Assembly: GCA_039830055.1 (NCBI GenBank)
Contig: CP140043.1
Coordinates: 496,001 to 560,000 of the forward strand
Length of the DNA: 64,000 nucleotides
Direction of reading: 5' to 3'
From: Buchnera aphidicola (Schlechtendalia peitan)
Lineage (GTDB): Bacteria; Pseudomonadota; Gammaproteobacteria; Enterobacterales; Enterobacteriaceae
Numbering within the stretch: the stretch's first letter is position 1; each line of letters begins with the position of its first letter. Position numbers and translations under genes: made by a program. The notes under the pieces were generated by a model. The model searched no databases. It saw only the letters and a list, made by a program, of their open reading frames with translations, and was not told where the DNA came from. Of the stretch, positions 31,385 through 42,454 are shown one piece after another.

Positions 31385-32710
31385 TTATAAATTTAAATTA
31401 GCTTTTTTTAATACAGATTCATATTGAGTAGACATAATATACGTATGTATTTGAGAAATAAAGTCTATAATCACTACTACTACAATAAGCAATGAAGTTC
31501 CACCAAAATAAAATGGTACTCCTATAAATATATGCATAAGTTCCGGTATTAAACAAATAAAAATCATATAAATAGATCCTATTACTGTTAATCTTAACAT
31601 AATTCTATTAATATATTTTGCTGTTTGTATTCCCGGCCTAATTCCTGAAATAAAAGCACCTGATTTCTTCAAATTATCAGCTGTTTCACGAGGATTAAAT
31701 ACTAATCTAGTATAAAAAAAACAAAAAAAAGTAATAGTTATCATATAAAAAAACATATACAACGGTTGATTAGGTTGTAAGTAAAAAGCAAAATTTATTA
31801 ACCATTTCCAATGATGTCCCCCACCAAACCAAGATACTATAGAAATAGGAAATAGTATTATACTAGATGCGAAAATTGCTGGAATAACACCAGCCATATT
31901 TAACTTTAACGGAAGATGCGTACTATTTTCAGAGTAAAAACGGCGATTTTGATAACTCTTTGCATAATTTACGTTAATTCTTCTATAACTTCTTTCAATA
32001 AATACAACAAAAAACATTACTAAAAATACAACTAATACTGTACAACAAAATAATAAAAATTTTAAATTTCCTTGTCGAACTTGTTCGACAGTATTTTCAA
32101 TAGCAGTCGGTAAACCAGATACAATACCTGAAAATATTATTATTGAAATTCCATTTCCAATACCTTTTTTTGTAATTAATTCACCTAACCACATTAAAAA
32201 AATAGTACCTGTAACCAAACTGACAATAGAAATACAATAAAAATATATATCAGGATTAACTACTAAATTATTTAATCCTGATATATTAGGTAAACTTACG
32301 GAAATACCAAAAGATTGCAATATAGCTAATATTAAAGTAACATACTTTATGTATATATTAATTTTTCTTCGACCTACTTCTCCGTCTTTTTTCATTTCTA
32401 TAAATTTCGGGTATACTAGCGTAAGTATTTGCACAATAATTGAAGCTGATATAAACGGCATGATACCTAATGCAAAAATTGATGCGCGACTTAAAGCACC
32501 ACCAGAAAACAGGTTAAACATTTCTACAAGAGTACCTTGTTGATTTTTTAACAACTGCGATAATACTGCAGTATCAATTCCAGGAATTGGAATAAATGAT
32601 CCTATACGAAAAATTATTAATGAAATAACAACAAAAAAAATTCGTGTTCTTAATTCACTAAACTTAGTAATACTAGTTTTACCTATTTTTCCTAACTGTT
32701 TCTCTATCAT
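31385..32710 (-). CDS. secY: Protein translocase channel subunit SecY
   Basis: Pore of the SecYEG translocon in the inner membrane. The 441 residues (E. coli 443) show ten predicted helices. Visible signatures are [12 protein letters not shown] in helix 1, the plug-region [20 protein letters not shown], and [17 protein letters not shown]. It lies 8 nt after rplO and before rpmJ, the conserved spc order. The SRP RNA gene ffs elsewhere in the window serves the same pathway. Confidence 0.98.
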   Translation of the reverse strand: MIEKQLGKIGKTSITKFSELRTRIFFVVISLIIFRIGSFIPIPGIDTAVLSQLLKNQQGTLVEMFNLFSGGALSRASIFALGIMPFISASIIVQILTLVYPKFIEMKKDGEVGRRKINIYIKYVTLILAILQSFGISVSLPNISGLNNLVVNPDIYFYCISIVSLVTGTIFLMWLGELITKKGIGNGISIIIFSGIVSGLPTAIENTVEQVRQGNLKFLLFCCTVLVVFLVMFFVVFIERSYRRINVNYAKSYQNRRFYSENSTHLPLKLNMAGVIPAIFASSIILFPISIVSWFGGGHHWKWLINFAFYLQPNQPLYMFFYMITITFFCFFYTRLVFNPRETADNLKKSGAFISGIRPGIQTAKYINRIMLRLTVIGSIYMIFICLIPELMHIFIGVPFYFGGTSLLIVVVVIIDFISQIHTYIMSTQYESVLKKANLNL

Positions 32711-32718
32711 AACGCTTG

Positions 32719-33156
32719 CTAATCACTCCGAATTGTTCCACCAGAACCTTCAATTATACTACGTGCACCTTTCGTAAGAGATAATCCACAAATAGTTAAT
32801 GGAACAGTAATGATTCCGGATAATATTATTTTGACATATTTAACATTTTTACTAATTAAATTGTATTTTTGTAACAATTTTAGATTTATAACTTTATTCG
32901 AAAACTTAGATAATGCTGATGATCTAATTTCAACTATTTTTCTTTTATTAAACGATACAAATCCATACTTTGGAATTCGTCTATAAAGAGGAGTTTGTCC
33001 TCCTTCAAATCCTCTATTAATTGTTCCACCAGAACGAGATTTTTGTCCTTTGTGTCCTCTTCCTGCTGTTTTTCCAAATCCCGATCCAATACCTCGACCT
33101 TTTCTCTTACATAACTTACGCGAACCAGTTGCTGGAGATATATCATTTAAATACAT
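32719..33156 (-). CDS. rplO: 50S ribosomal protein L15
   Basis: Large-subunit assembly protein. The Gly-rich N-terminal extension ([20 protein letters not shown]) is highly conserved, as is [14 protein letters not shown]. The C-terminal domain is more diverged and ends in SGGTIRSD. Length is 145 residues (E. coli 144). Expressed within the spc cluster between rpmD and secY. Confidence 0.97.
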   Translation of the reverse strand: MYLNDISPATGSRKLCKRKGRGIGSGFGKTAGRGHKGQKSRSGGTINRGFEGGQTPLYRRIPKYGFVSFNKRKIVEIRSSALSKFSNKVINLKLLQKYNLISKNVKYVKIILSGIITVPLTICGLSLTKGARSIIEGSGGTIRSD

Positions 33157-33185
33157 GTATTTATTATTCTCCGAATTAATATTAT

Positions 33186-33362
33186 TTAAATTACTTTTAT
33201 CATATAAGATAATTTTTTTACCATGCCTTGAATAGAAGGTGTATTTTTGCGTTTTACTGTATGTCCAATATAGCGTAATCCCAATCCAATTAAAGTTGCT
33301 TTGTGCTTTGGTAATCGTCCTATTGAACTTTTTACTTGAATAATGCTAATATATTCAACCAT
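33186..33362 (-). CDS. rpmD: 50S ribosomal protein L30
   Basis: Small bacterial L30. The translation starts [20 protein letters not shown], with [19 protein letters not shown] in the middle, and is 58 residues (E. coli 59). The ATG lies 2 nt after the rpsE stop, indicating translational coupling. Confidence 0.95.
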   Translation of the reverse strand: MVEYISIIQVKSSIGRLPKHKATLIGLGLRYIGHTVKRKNTPSIQGMVKKLSYMIKVI

Positions 33363-33364
33363 AT

Positions 33365-33874
33365 TTAACTCACCATAATATCCGAAACAGATTTATTACG
33401 CTTAGCTGCTATCATTTTTGGAGATTTCATATTCTCTAATCCAGATATGGTTGCCCGTACTACATTAATAGGATTAGTTGATCCATAAGTTTTAGCTAAT
33501 ACATTATGTACACCCGCCACTTCTAATACTGATCTCATAGCGCCACCAGCAATAATACCGGTACCTTCCGAAGCTGGCTTCATAAATATGCTAGAACCAG
33601 TATAAGAACTAATAATTGAATGTTGTAATGTATTTTTATGCAAAGTAACATGAATCATATTTCTTCTTGCTTTTTCCATCGCTTTCTGTATAGCTGACGG
33701 GACTTCTCGAGCTTTTCCATATCCAAATCCAACTTTTCCATTACCGTTTCCTACTACTGTTAATGCAGTAAATGAAAAAATTCGACCACCTTTTACTGTT
33801 TTTGAAACACGATTAACAGAAATTAATTTTTCTCTCAAATCTACACTACTTTTTTTATCTGAATATATAGACAT
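33365..33874 (-). CDS. rpsE: 30S ribosomal protein S5
   Basis: Small-subunit protein involved in translational accuracy. The double-stranded RNA-binding-like N-terminal domain [20 protein letters not shown], the [12 protein letters not shown] loop and the C-terminal [12 protein letters not shown] are clear. Length is 169 residues (E. coli 167). AAGGAGAAAAA precedes the ATG, a strong ribosome site. Confidence 0.98.
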   Translation of the reverse strand: MSIYSDKKSSVDLREKLISVNRVSKTVKGGRIFSFTALTVVGNGNGKVGFGYGKAREVPSAIQKAMEKARRNMIHVTLHKNTLQHSIISSYTGSSIFMKPASEGTGIIAGGAMRSVLEVAGVHNVLAKTYGSTNPINVVRATISGLENMKSPKMIAAKRNKSVSDIMVS

Positions 33875-33889
33875 TATAATTTTTTCTCC

Positions 33890-34255
33890 TTAAAAATTTA
33901 ATCCTACTCTTCTTGCTGAATCAGCTAATGCTTGAATACGACCATGATATTGAAAACCAGAACGATCAAAAGAAACATTATTCACTCCTATTTTCAAAGC
34001 TCGTTCTGCAATTATTTTTCCAATTAAAACAGCAGATTCTTTATTACCAGTATACTTAACAAGTTTTGAAATGTTTTTTTCAAGAGTAGAAGCAACTGCT
34101 AAAACTGAACAATTATTAGAAGCAATAATTTGTGCATAAATATGTCTAGAAGTTCGATGTACTACTAAACGAATAGATTTTAACAATTTAAACTTCCATC
34201 GCAATTTATTCGCTCTTCTCATACGAGTTTTTTTTTTATTAATTATAGTCATCAT
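33890..34255 (-). CDS. rplR: 50S ribosomal protein L18
   Basis: Binds 5S rRNA together with L5. The core [37 protein letters not shown] and the [11 protein letters not shown] ending are conserved. Length is 121 residues (E. coli 117). Two adjacent ATG codons (34255 and 34252) could each start it. It begins 1 nt after the rplF stop, so translation is probably coupled. A 10-A run near the start reads in frame. Confidence 0.96.
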   Translation of the reverse strand: MMTIINKKKTRMRRANKLRWKFKLLKSIRLVVHRTSRHIYAQIIASNNCSVLAVASTLEKNISKLVKYTGNKESAVLIGKIIAERALKIGVNNVSFDRSGFQYHGRIQALADSARRVGLNF

Positions 34256-34256
34256 A

Positions 34257-34793
34257 TTATTTCTTCTTAGCCTCTTTTATGCGTACTATTTCATTATTAT
34301 AACGAATACCCTTTCCTTTATAAGATTCTGGAACTTTATAAGATCGTATATTAGCTGCTACTTGACCAACTAATTGTTTATTAGCACCTTTAATAATAAT
34401 TTCTACTTGAGATGGGCATTCTACAGTAATACCCTTCGGAACTATATATTTAATTATATGAGAATAACCTAAAGACATATGAATAATATTAGTATTAATT
34501 ATAGAAACTCTATAACCTACACCTAACAATTGTAATTTTTTAGAAAATCCTATTGTTACACCAATAATCATAGAATTAACTAAAGATCTAGAAGTTCCAG
34601 CTTGTGCCCAACCTTGAGACGAACAAATTTTACTTTTAAATAATAAATGATCGTTCATATGAGTAACTAATACACTGTTATTGATAATACAATGGAGAAT
34701 ATTATTATCTTTTCTAATCGTAATACTTTGTCCTACTAATGTAATATCAACATCAATAGGAACAATAATTAATTTCTTGGCTACACGAGACAT
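34257..34793 (-). CDS. rplF: 50S ribosomal protein L6
   Basis: Two-domain large-subunit protein near the sarcin-ricin loop. The start is the ATG at 34793 (MSRVAKK, as E. coli MSRVAKA), which has GGAG upstream. An in-frame TTG at 34805 is rejected because it overlaps that ribosome site. Signatures are [19 protein letters not shown] and the C-terminal [11 protein letters not shown]. Length is 178 residues (E. coli 177). Confidence 0.97.
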   Translation of the reverse strand: MSRVAKKLIIVPIDVDITLVGQSITIRKDNNILHCIINNSVLVTHMNDHLLFKSKICSSQGWAQAGTSRSLVNSMIIGVTIGFSKKLQLLGVGYRVSIINTNIIHMSLGYSHIIKYIVPKGITVECPSQVEIIIKGANKQLVGQVAANIRSYKVPESYKGKGIRYNNEIVRIKEAKKK

Positions 34794-34806
34794 ATTTTTC
34801 TCCAAT

Positions 34807-35202
34807 TTAAGCTACGTGACAAATAATTTCACCACCAAGACCTGCTCGACGTGCAGATTTATCAGTCATAACTCCTTTTGAAGTAGAAATTATAGCTATT
34901 CCTAATCCAGCCATAACTTTAGGTAATTCGTACTTTCTGTTATATACTCGCAAACTAGGAGCACTAATCCTACGTACATATTCAATTACAGGCTTACCAT
35001 TAAAATATTTTAAAATTAATTCTAATTGCCATTTAAAACCATAATTTTTTACATTATAATTTTTTATATACCCTTCTTTCTTTAATACTAGACTAATCGC
35101 TACTTTTAATTTTGAAGCAGGCATTACCACTGAAACTTTATTCGCTGATTGACTATTTCTAATCCTAGTCAACATATCTGATATGGGATCTTGAACAGTC
35201 AT
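34807..35202 (-). CDS. rpsH: 30S ribosomal protein S8
   Basis: Central-domain 16S rRNA-binding protein and, in E. coli, the spc operon repressor. The start is the ATG at 35202 ([16 protein letters not shown]), 5 codons inside the longest frame, which opens with a TTG inside the ribosome site. The C-terminal [20 protein letters not shown] is conserved. Length is 131 residues (E. coli 130). Confidence 0.97.
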   Translation of the reverse strand: MTVQDPISDMLTRIRNSQSANKVSVVMPASKLKVAISLVLKKEGYIKNYNVKNYGFKWQLELILKYFNGKPVIEYVRRISAPSLRVYNRKYELPKVMAGLGIAIISTSKGVMTDKSARRAGLGGEIICHVA

Positions 35203-35233
35203 ATATGTATACTCCAAAGAAATTTTTAAAACT

Positions 35234-35539
35234 TCACCAACTAGCTTTTTTCAAACCAGGAATTTCTCCTCTCATAGCTGCTTCTCGAACCTTAATTCGA
35301 CTCAACCCAAACTTCCTTAAAAAAGCATGTGGCCGACCAGTTCGACGACAACGATTCCGTTGACGAATAGGACTAGAATCACGTGGAAATCCTTGTAATT
35401 TTAATACAGCATTCCAACGATCTTTTTCTGAAATAGTTTTATCAGATATAATAGTTTTAAGACGATTTCTTTTTAAAAAAAATTTACTAGCTAATTTAAC
35501 ACGTTTAACTTCACGTGCTTTCATAGATTGTTTAGCCAT
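35234..35539 (-). CDS. rpsN: 30S ribosomal protein S14
   Basis: Head protein of the small subunit. It is the long, zinc-free form (101 residues, as in E. coli): [20 protein letters not shown] at the start and [31 protein letters not shown] at the end. It lies between rplE and rpsH at the usual spc position. Confidence 0.98.
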   Translation of the reverse strand: MAKQSMKAREVKRVKLASKFFLKRNRLKTIISDKTISEKDRWNAVLKLQGFPRDSSPIRQRNRCRRTGRPHAFLRKFGLSRIKVREAAMRGEIPGLKKASW

Positions 35540-35553
35540 TATATAATTATACC

Positions 35554-36093
35554 TTATACACGAAACGGAAAATTAAAAGCAGATAACAATGCATGACCCT
35601 CATTATCAGATCTTGCAGTAGTAGTAATAGTAATATTAACACCTCGAATACGATCTATCTTATCATAATCAATTTCTGGAAAAATAATTTGTTCGCGAAT
35701 TCCAATACTATAGTTTCCTCTTCCATCAAAAGATTTTCTAGATAATCCTCGAAAATCACGAATTCTAGGTATTGCTATAATAATTAAACGCTCTAAAAAA
35801 TCCCATTTGCGTTGCCCTCTTAAAGTAACTTTACAACCAATTGGATATCCCTGACGAATTTTAAAACTAGAAATTGATTTCCGTGCTTTAGTAACTAATG
35901 GTTTTTGACCAGAAATTTTAGTCAAATCAGAAATAGCACTATCAAGATACTTTTTATCTACCGAAGCAAGTCCTACACCAATATTTAAAGTAATTTTATC
36001 AATTCTAGGAACTTGCATAACAGAAGAATAATTAAACTTATCAACAAGTTTCTTTAATATTTTGGTTTTATAATGATTTCGAAAACATGTCAC
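35554..36093 (-). CDS. rplE: 50S ribosomal protein L5
   Basis: Central-protuberance protein that binds 5S rRNA and contacts S13. Length is 179 residues, as in E. coli. [29 protein letters not shown] and [20 protein letters not shown] are all conserved. In E. coli S8 represses translation here; no comparable structure was assessed. It starts 15 nt after rplX. Confidence 0.98.
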   Translation of the reverse strand: MTCFRNHYKTKILKKLVDKFNYSSVMQVPRIDKITLNIGVGLASVDKKYLDSAISDLTKISGQKPLVTKARKSISSFKIRQGYPIGCKVTLRGQRKWDFLERLIIIAIPRIRDFRGLSRKSFDGRGNYSIGIREQIIFPEIDYDKIDRIRGVNITITTTARSDNEGHALLSAFNFPFRV

Positions 36094-36108
36094 TAGAAAT
36101 ACTCCAAT

Positions 36109-36423
36109 CTACTCAATAGTAATATTGTTTGATTTAAAAAATCTTACCTTTTTTTCGTTCTCTATTCTAAATCCAATACGATCTGATTTTTTAGTATGAG
36201 GATTCATAATAGCTACATTAGAAATATGCATACTAGCTTCTTTCTCTATTATTCCTCCTAGTATATTTTGAGATGGAATAGGTTTTTGATGTTTTTTTAC
36301 TAAATTAATACCTTCTATAATTACCTTGCTATTAGAAAATACTTTTTTTACTATTCCTACTTTACCCTTCTCTTTTCCTGTTATCACTATAACTTGATCA
36401 TTTTTTTTTATTTTAGCTGCCAT
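36109..36423 (-). CDS. rplX: 50S ribosomal protein L24
   Basis: Early assembly initiator of the large subunit. The KOW motif is visible near the start ([18 protein letters not shown]), with [12 protein letters not shown] and [19 protein letters not shown] following. Length is 104 residues, as in E. coli. A 9-A run near the start is in frame. Confidence 0.97.
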   Translation of the reverse strand: MAAKIKKNDQVIVITGKEKGKVGIVKKVFSNSKVIIEGINLVKKHQKPIPSQNILGGIIEKEASMHISNVAIMNPHTKKSDRIGFRIENEKKVRFFKSNNITIE

Positions 36424-36438
36424 AATTACTGATACTCA

Positions 36439-36807
36439 CTATAATACTTCCGGAGCCAAAGAAATAATTTTCATAAACTTATCATTTCTCAATTCACGAG
36501 TTACTGGACCAAAAATTCTAGTTCCTATGGGCTGATCACTATTATTTAATATAACACAAGAATTAGTATCAAATCGAATAATAGAACCATCCATTCGTCG
36601 TATTCCTTTTTTAGTTCTTACTATAACTGCTTTAAAAACCTCTCCTTTTTTTACTTTACCTCTAGGTATAGCTTCTTTAATAGCAACTTTAATTGTATCT
36701 CCTATACTTGCATATTTGCGACGCGAACCTCCTAAAACTTTAATACACATAGCAGAACGCGCACCAGAATTGTCAGCTATGCTTAATATACTCTGTTCTT
36801 GAATCAT
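36439..36807 (-). CDS. rplN: 50S ribosomal protein L14
   Basis: Interface protein forming an intersubunit bridge. [20 protein letters not shown] at the start and [13 protein letters not shown] near the end are conserved. Length is 122 residues (E. coli 123). First gene of the spc cluster; hairpins and a candidate promoter lie in the 148-nt gap before it. Confidence 0.98.
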   Translation of the reverse strand: MIQEQSILSIADNSGARSAMCIKVLGGSRRKYASIGDTIKVAIKEAIPRGKVKKGEVFKAVIVRTKKGIRRMDGSIIRFDTNSCVILNNSDQPIGTRIFGPVTRELRNDKFMKIISLAPEVL

Positions 36808-36852
36808 ATTAAATCCTATATAATTAACAAATATATAAATTATAAATAAATT

Positions 36853-36882
36853 ATTTTACCGAAAAGTACAATAATATTGCAA
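36853..36882 (-). promoter_or_regulatory. Candidate spc operon promoter
   Basis: On the minus strand TTGCAA (36877-36882) is followed after 18 nt by TAAAAT (36853-36858), about 46 nt before the rplN start. The location equals that of the E. coli spc promoter. The hexamers are imperfect. Confidence 0.4.
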
Positions 36883-36934
36883 ACATTTTAAAATGTTAAA
36901 CATGAATAGCAAACATTCAAATACTATTCATGTT
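36882..36934 (-). terminator. Paired hairpins at the S10/spc boundary
   Basis: A perfect 11-bp inverted repeat (36899-36909 with 36924-36934, 14-nt loop) begins 22 nt past the rpsQ stop. It is followed on the minus strand by a perfect 16-nt palindrome (36882-36897). Together they probably end or attenuate S10 transcription. No long T run follows. Confidence 0.5.
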
Positions 36935-36955
36935 AATATCGAATAATATCTATTA

Positions 36956-37210
36956 TCAAACAATAGCTTTTTTAACAATACGAACGAAAATCCAAGATTT
37001 AGTTTTAGATATTGGACGACATTCACGAATTTCTACTATATCTCCTAAAGAACATTCATTTTTTTCATCATGAATATGCAACTTTGTTGTTTTTTTAATA
37101 AATTTTTTATATAATGGATGTTTAATTATACGTTCGATAGAGATAACCGAAGATTTTTGCATTTTATTACTAATAACGCAACCTAACAACGTTCGAATTT
37201 TATCACTCAC
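36956..37210 (-). CDS. rpsQ: 30S ribosomal protein S17
   Basis: Early-binding small-subunit protein. Length is 84 residues, as in E. coli. [19 protein letters not shown] and the [19 protein letters not shown] ending match. The start is GTG at 37210, with GGA upstream, overlapping the last codons of rpmC by 8 nt. Because of that overlap, coupling to rpmC would need its ribosomes to be in the restored frame. Confidence 0.97.
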   Translation of the reverse strand: MSDKIRTLLGCVISNKMQKSSVISIERIIKHPLYKKFIKKTTKLHIHDEKNECSLGDIVEIRECRPISKTKSWIFVRIVKKAIV

Positions 37211-37399
37211 TATATTTTCCTTTTCTAGTTAATAAAAATTTAACTCGAGCAATATTACGACGAACTAATCGTAAAAAATGAGGTTTTTGTAATTTTTTAG
37301 AAGAAAGTTTCAACTGAAGACTAAATTGCTCTCGCAATAAATTAATTAAACTTATCTTCAATTCTTTAACATTTTTTTTTTTAATTTTTCTATAATCAT
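37203..37399 (-). pseudogene. rpmC: 50S ribosomal protein L29, frame broken in an 11-A tract
   Basis: The ATG at 37399 overlaps the rplP stop by 1 nt and starts MIIEKLKKK, but 11 consecutive A (minus strand, 37372-37382) shift the frame and a TGA follows at codon 14. After the tract another frame reads KNVKELKISLINLLREQF and on to LRLVRRNIARVK, which is clearly L29. One extra A (12) would give one 65-residue frame (E. coli 63) ending at 37203. No ATG, GTG or TTG precedes the tract in the downstream frame. The coding signal is intact apart from the tract, so transcript slippage may rescue it. A sequencing miscount is possible. Confidence 0.85.
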
Positions 37400-37809
37400 T
37401 ATAGAATTCTCTTAGTCACAAATATAGTTTTTAAAGGTAATTTTGATGCTGCCAATTTTAATGCTTCTTTAGATAATTCTTCAGATACACCATCAATTTC
37501 ATATAAAATTTTTCCTGGCTGTACTAAAGCAACCCAATATTCTACATTACCCTTTCCTTTCCCCATTCGTACTTCTAATGGTTTTTGAGTAATTGGTTTG
37601 TCTGGAAAAATTCGGATCCAAATTTTTCCTTGTCTTTTAATAGATCTAGAAATAGCACGCCTAGCTGCTTCAATTTGACTAGCCTTCAATCGCCCTCTTC
37701 CAATAGCCTTTAGAGCATAAGATCCAAAACTAATATCTGTGCCAATAGCAAGACCTCGATTTCGACCTTTATGCATTTTTCGAAATTTTGTTCGTTTAGG
37801 TTGCAACAT
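37399..37809 (-). CDS. rplP: 50S ribosomal protein L16
   Basis: Binds near the A-site tRNA and is needed for peptidyl-transferase assembly. Length is 136 residues, as in E. coli. [19 protein letters not shown], the [10 protein letters not shown] segment and [14 protein letters not shown] are conserved. Its stop overlaps the rpmC ATG by one base. Confidence 0.98.
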   Translation of the reverse strand: MLQPKRTKFRKMHKGRNRGLAIGTDISFGSYALKAIGRGRLKASQIEAARRAISRSIKRQGKIWIRIFPDKPITQKPLEVRMGKGKGNVEYWVALVQPGKILYEIDGVSEELSKEALKLAASKLPLKTIFVTKRIL

Positions 37810-37821
37810 TAAAACTTCTCC

Positions 37822-38523
37822 TTACTTCTTATATTTTCTCTGATGTTTCTTTAATTTAGAAACAGGCTTTTCTAACTTTGGAACAGATGTAATTCCACCT
37901 AATACTTCACCCTTAAATATCCATACTTTTACTCCTATAACACCATACGTAGTGTAAGCCTCAGACAAATTATAATCAATATCTGCTCTTAAAGTATGTA
38001 AAGGTACTCTACCTTCCCGATACCATTCTCTTCTAGCTATTTCTACCCCACCTAAACGTCCACTAACTTCTACTTTAATGCCTTTTGCCCCCTGTCTCAT
38101 AGCATTTTGTACAGCACGTTTCATAGCACGCCTAAACATCACCCTGCGTTCTAATTGAGAAGTAATATTGTCTGCTACTAATTTAGCATCTAATTCTGGC
38201 TTACGAATTTCAGAAATATTAATTTGAGCAGGAACTCCTGCAATATCAGTAATAGCTAACCTTAATTTTTCTACGTCCTCACCTTTCTTTCCAATAACTA
38301 TTCCAGGTCGAGCACTGTATATTGTTATCCGAATGCTTTTTGAAGGTCGTTCAATAACAATTCTAGAAATTGAAGCTTTAGATAACTTTCTTTTTAAAAA
38401 CTCACGAACTCTAAAATCACTATTCAAAACTTCTGAAAAATTTTTAGTATTTGAAAACCATACAGAATTCCAATGCTTAATTATACCTAATCGCATACCA
38501 TTAGGATGTACTTTTTGGCCCAT
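37822..38523 (-). CDS. rpsC: 30S ribosomal protein S3
   Basis: Head protein at the mRNA entry tunnel. Length is 233 residues, as in E. coli. The KH domain shows [37 protein letters not shown] opens the protein and [13 protein letters not shown] closes the second domain. Confidence 0.98.
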   Translation of the reverse strand: MGQKVHPNGMRLGIIKHWNSVWFSNTKNFSEVLNSDFRVREFLKRKLSKASISRIVIERPSKSIRITIYSARPGIVIGKKGEDVEKLRLAITDIAGVPAQINISEIRKPELDAKLVADNITSQLERRVMFRRAMKRAVQNAMRQGAKGIKVEVSGRLGGVEIARREWYREGRVPLHTLRADIDYNLSEAYTTYGVIGVKVWIFKGEVLGGITSVPKLEKPVSKLKKHQRKYKK

Positions 38524-38542
38524 TTATAATTTCTCCAACTAT

Positions 38543-38878
38543 TTACAAACGATCAGAAACAACTACAGTAATATGACTAGTTCGTTTTAAAATACGATCT
38601 GAGCGACCTTTAGCACGAGGCATCATTCTCTTCATAGTTGGACCTTCATCAACTAAAATTTTTATTATTATCAAATTTTTTGTATCCATACCTTTATTAT
38701 GTTCAGCATTTGCAATAGCAGATTGCAAAACTTTTCTCATTAAAACTGAAGATTTTTTATTATTATGAATTAAAATATTCAAAGCATATACAGCTTTTTT
38801 CCCTCTAATTAAATCAGCTACTAGCCGTACTTTTTGAGCAGACGACCTGGCCCTAAGATATTTAGAAAATGCTTCCAT
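38543..38878 (-). CDS. rplV: 50S ribosomal protein L22
   Basis: Lines the peptide exit tunnel. The start [20 protein letters not shown] and the tunnel loop [20 protein letters not shown] are conserved. Length is 111 residues (E. coli 110). It lies 14 nt after rpsS. Confidence 0.97.
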   Translation of the reverse strand: MEAFSKYLRARSSAQKVRLVADLIRGKKAVYALNILIHNNKKSSVLMRKVLQSAIANAEHNKGMDTKNLIIIKILVDEGPTMKRMMPRAKGRSDRILKRTSHITVVVSDRL

Positions 38879-38892
38879 ATAAAATGTTTCTC

Positions 38893-39171
38893 CTAACGTT
38901 TTTTTATTTTTTTATCAGAAACATGACCACGATACATACGAGTTATAGAAAATTCACCTAATTTGTGTCCTACCATATCTTCGGTTATAAATATTGGAAT
39001 ATGCTGACGTCCATTATGCACAGATATTGTTAAACCAATCATATTTGGAAAAATAGTCGAACGACGCGACCAAGTTCTTATTGGTTTCTTATCACGATCT
39101 TTGATAGCTTTTTCTACTTTTTTTAACAATGATGCATCAATAAACGGACCTTTTTTAAGAGAACGTGGCAC
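38893..39171 (-). CDS. rpsS: 30S ribosomal protein S19
   Basis: Head protein near the A-site tRNA. Length is 92 residues, as in E. coli. [40 protein letters not shown] and [16 protein letters not shown] are conserved. Confidence 0.98.
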   Translation of the reverse strand: MPRSLKKGPFIDASLLKKVEKAIKDRDKKPIRTWSRRSTIFPNMIGLTISVHNGRQHIPIFITEDMVGHKLGEFSITRMYRGHVSDKKIKKR

Positions 39172-39187
39172 TCTTTTTCTCCTTAAG

Positions 39188-40009
39188 TTATTTACTACGA
39201 TTCTTTATAATAAATTTATCTGTTCTTTTATTTTTTCTTGTTTTTTTCCCCTTAGTTTGTAATCCCCATGGACTAACTGGATGTTTACCAAAATTTCTTC
39301 CTTCACCACCTCCATGAGGATGATCTACTGGATTCATCGCAGATCCTCTAACAGTAGGACGAATTCCCCGCCAGCGAGAAGCACCCGCTTTTCCTAACAC
39401 TTTTAACATATACTCTTCATTTCCAACTTCACCTATAGTAGCTCTACATTTCGACTCTAACCGTCTTATTTCTCCAGAACGCAATCGTAAAGTTGCATAT
39501 TCTGCTTCTTTAGAAACTAACTGAACGCTAACTCCTGCTGATCTAGCTATTTGAGCACCTTTCCCAGGTTTCATTTCTATATTATGCAATATTGTACCAA
39601 TAGGAATATTTTTTAACGGTAATACGTTACCTATTTTTATTTCTGATAATAAACCAGACATAATTTTAAAACCAACTTTTAAACCCTTTGGTGCTAAAAT
39701 ATATCTTCTTTCTCCATCTCGATATAAAACTAAAGCAATATTTGCAGATCGATTCGGATCGTATTCTAATCTTTCAACAATAGCGGGAATATCATCTTTG
39801 TTTCTTCTAAAATCAATAATTCTATATGCCCTTTTATGTCCTCCTCCTATATGACGAGTCGTAATACATCCATGATTATTTCGACCTCCACTTTTTTTCT
39901 TTTTTTTTCTCAATAAAGAATAAGGTTTTCCCTTATACAACTCAGAATTAATTAATTTTACAGTATGACGACGACCTGGAGACGTCGGTTTACATTTAAT
40001 AATAGTCAT
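39188..40009 (-). CDS. rplB: 50S ribosomal protein L2
   Basis: Core large-subunit protein required for subunit association and peptidyl transfer. Length is 273 residues, as in E. coli. [20 protein letters not shown], the [20 protein letters not shown] loop containing the conserved active-region His, and the basic tail are present. Confidence 0.98.
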   Translation of the reverse strand: MTIIKCKPTSPGRRHTVKLINSELYKGKPYSLLRKKKKKSGGRNNHGCITTRHIGGGHKRAYRIIDFRRNKDDIPAIVERLEYDPNRSANIALVLYRDGERRYILAPKGLKVGFKIMSGLLSEIKIGNVLPLKNIPIGTILHNIEMKPGKGAQIARSAGVSVQLVSKEAEYATLRLRSGEIRRLESKCRATIGEVGNEEYMLKVLGKAGASRWRGIRPTVRGSAMNPVDHPHGGGEGRNFGKHPVSPWGLQTKGKKTRKNKRTDKFIIKNRSK

Positions 40010-40033
40010 ATATTAATCTTTCTCTTCTAATTC

Positions 40034-40336
40034 TTACTCTGAATGTCCAATAAAATTTACATTACATCCTTTTTTTAAAGTAATATAAGCTTTTTTCCAA
40101 CTACTTAAATAACCTACTTTCCCATTTTTTCGTATTTTTTTTCCTTTAACAATTAATGTATTAATATTATCAACTTGTACCTTAAATAATTTTTGTACAG
40201 CTTTTTTAATATCAAATTTATTTACATTAACAGATACTTTAATTACTACAGTGTTAAGTTTTTCCGAAGAAATAGAGGACTTTTCAGAAATATGAGGAGC
40301 AAGAAAGATTTTTAAAAGTTTTTCTGAATTAATCAT
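40034..40336 (-). CDS. rplW: 50S ribosomal protein L23
   Basis: Exit-tunnel rim protein that docks trigger factor and SRP, both encoded in this window. Length is 100 residues, as in E. coli. [10 protein letters not shown] and [19 protein letters not shown] are recognisable. Its ATG overlaps the rplD stop (ATGA), suggesting coupled translation. Confidence 0.96.
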   Translation of the reverse strand: MINSEKLLKIFLAPHISEKSSISSEKLNTVVIKVSVNVNKFDIKKAVQKLFKVQVDNINTLIVKGKKIRKNGKVGYLSSWKKAYITLKKGCNVNFIGHSE

Positions 40337-40938
40337 AATAATAATTTTTCCACTTGTTTTATAGCTTTAGAAGTAATAATAACGTTTTTAAACGTAATTA
40401 AACTGATCGGATCAATAATATTAATAGTTTTAGCATGTACTTTATATAAATTTCGAGAAGCTAATATTAAATTGTTATCTCTAGTCATAGTTAAAATTAA
40501 CACATCAAGAATTTTTATCAACTTTAACTTATTTAATAAAGTTTGAGTTTTAGGTTTATCTATAGAAAAATCTTTAAAAACAAATAATCGATCTTTTCGA
40601 ATTAATTCAGAAAAAATACTTCTTAATGCTCCTCGATACATTTTTTTATTAATCTTTTGACAAAAATTTTTAGGTTTAGCTGCAAAAGTTACGCCCCCCG
40701 ATCGCCATATAGGACTTCTTAAAGAACCTGCTCGTGCGCGTCCTGTTCCCTTCTGACGCCATGGTTTTTTTCCCGATCCAGATACCTCTGCACGACTTTT
40801 CTGAGATCTAGTTCCCTGACGCAAACCAGATGCATAAGAGACAACTACTTGATGTATCAACGCTTCGTTAAAATGACAATTAAAAGCAACATCAGATACA
40901 TTAATTAAACTTTGTTTATCTCTAAGTACTAATTCCAC
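40333..40938 (-). CDS. rplD: 50S ribosomal protein L4
   Basis: Exit-tunnel protein and, in E. coli, regulator of the S10 operon through its leader RNA. Length is 201 residues, as in E. coli. ARQGTR-like [34 protein letters not shown] and WRSGGVTFA are conserved. Its start lies 17 nt inside rplC. Confidence 0.97.
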   Translation of the reverse strand: MELVLRDKQSLINVSDVAFNCHFNEALIHQVVVSYASGLRQGTRSQKSRAEVSGSGKKPWRQKGTGRARAGSLRSPIWRSGGVTFAAKPKNFCQKINKKMYRGALRSIFSELIRKDRLFVFKDFSIDKPKTQTLLNKLKLIKILDVLILTMTRDNNLILASRNLYKVHAKTINIIDPISLITFKNVIITSKAIKQVEKLLL

Positions 40939-41584
40939 TATTTTTCACTCCTGTTATTTTAACTGCTGGTTTAATAATAAGATCACTTCCTTTTGAACCA
41001 GGTACTGAACCTTTTACAAGAAGTAAATTTTTGTTTAAATCAACTTTTACTACATCTAAATTTTGTACTGTAACTCTACTATTTCCTAAATGACCTGCCA
41101 TCTTCTTGCCTTTAAAAACTCTACCAGGTGTTTGATTTTGACCAATAGATCCAGGAGCACGATGAGATAATGAATTTCCATGACTAGAATCCTGAGTATG
41201 AAAATTCCATCTTTTAATTGTTCCACAAAACCCCTTTCCTTTAGATACTCCAACTACATCAACCTTTTTTAAATGTTCAAACAAATTTAAATCCAAACTT
41301 TGTCCTACTTTAAAATCCGATATATTTTTTAAAATCCTAAATTCCCATAAACCACGACCAGCTCTTATTCCAGATTTCAAAAAATGGCCTATTTTTGATT
41401 TAATTAATTTATTGTTTTTTTTAGTTCCAGTAGTAACTTGAATAGCATCATACTTATCAATATTTACAGTCCTAATTTGAACAATACGATTTTCCTGAAC
41501 TTCAATTACAGTGACTGAAATAGATGTACCTTCTTTGGTAAAGATACGAGTCATTCCTATTTTTTTACCAATTAAACCGATCAT
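40922..41584 (-). CDS. rplC: 50S ribosomal protein L3
   Basis: Early assembly protein near the peptidyl-transferase centre. [54 protein letters not shown] and [11 protein letters not shown] are conserved. Length is 220 residues against 209 in E. coli; the extra residues are at the C-terminus and run 17 nt into rplD. Confidence 0.97.
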   Translation of the reverse strand: MIGLIGKKIGMTRIFTKEGTSISVTVIEVQENRIVQIRTVNIDKYDAIQVTTGTKKNNKLIKSKIGHFLKSGIRAGRGLWEFRILKNISDFKVGQSLDLNLFEHLKKVDVVGVSKGKGFCGTIKRWNFHTQDSSHGNSLSHRAPGSIGQNQTPGRVFKGKKMAGHLGNSRVTVQNLDVVKVDLNKNLLLVKGSVPGSKGSDLIIKPAVKITGVKNSGIST

Positions 41585-41625
41585 GTGCGCTTCCGATTCC
41601 TATAAATATTTACCTATGTAAGCAA

Positions 41626-42033
<408 letters not shown>

Positions 42034-42370
42034 TTACAATTTTAAAATAACTATTAAAAATAGTAAAATACTCCAACATAAAAAACTTAGAGTGTGTCAA
42101 AAATTTACGTAAAAATATTACTTATGTTAACACTTAAATTTAACGTCTATATATCTTTTAAACATTTTAATTTCATACATACATAACAAATTATATTGTA
42201 TATGATTATAAAGCATGAAGTAATAAAATTCATTATTTTTTTATAATTTATCATATAAAGAACATGATCTTTTAAAAAAAATAAACGTTAATTTTAAGCT
42301 TTCTGTTACAAATAATTTTATAAATTTAAAGTAATTTAAAAAAATATTTAATTCCACTATAATAGAATAT

Positions 42371-42417
42371 AAAAAAAGAAATCAAGAAAAGAGCTAAATT
42401 ATAATTTCTTTTCTTGA
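42371..42417 (-). terminator. Terminator of the str operon, after tuf
   Basis: On the minus strand an 11-bp stem (42382-42392 with 42407-42417, 14-nt loop) is followed by TTTCTTTTTTT, 38 nt past the tuf stop. It separates str from S10 transcription. Confidence 0.8.
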
Positions 42418-42454
42418 CCTAAAATCTATAAAAACATTATACGTTTAATCAAAC

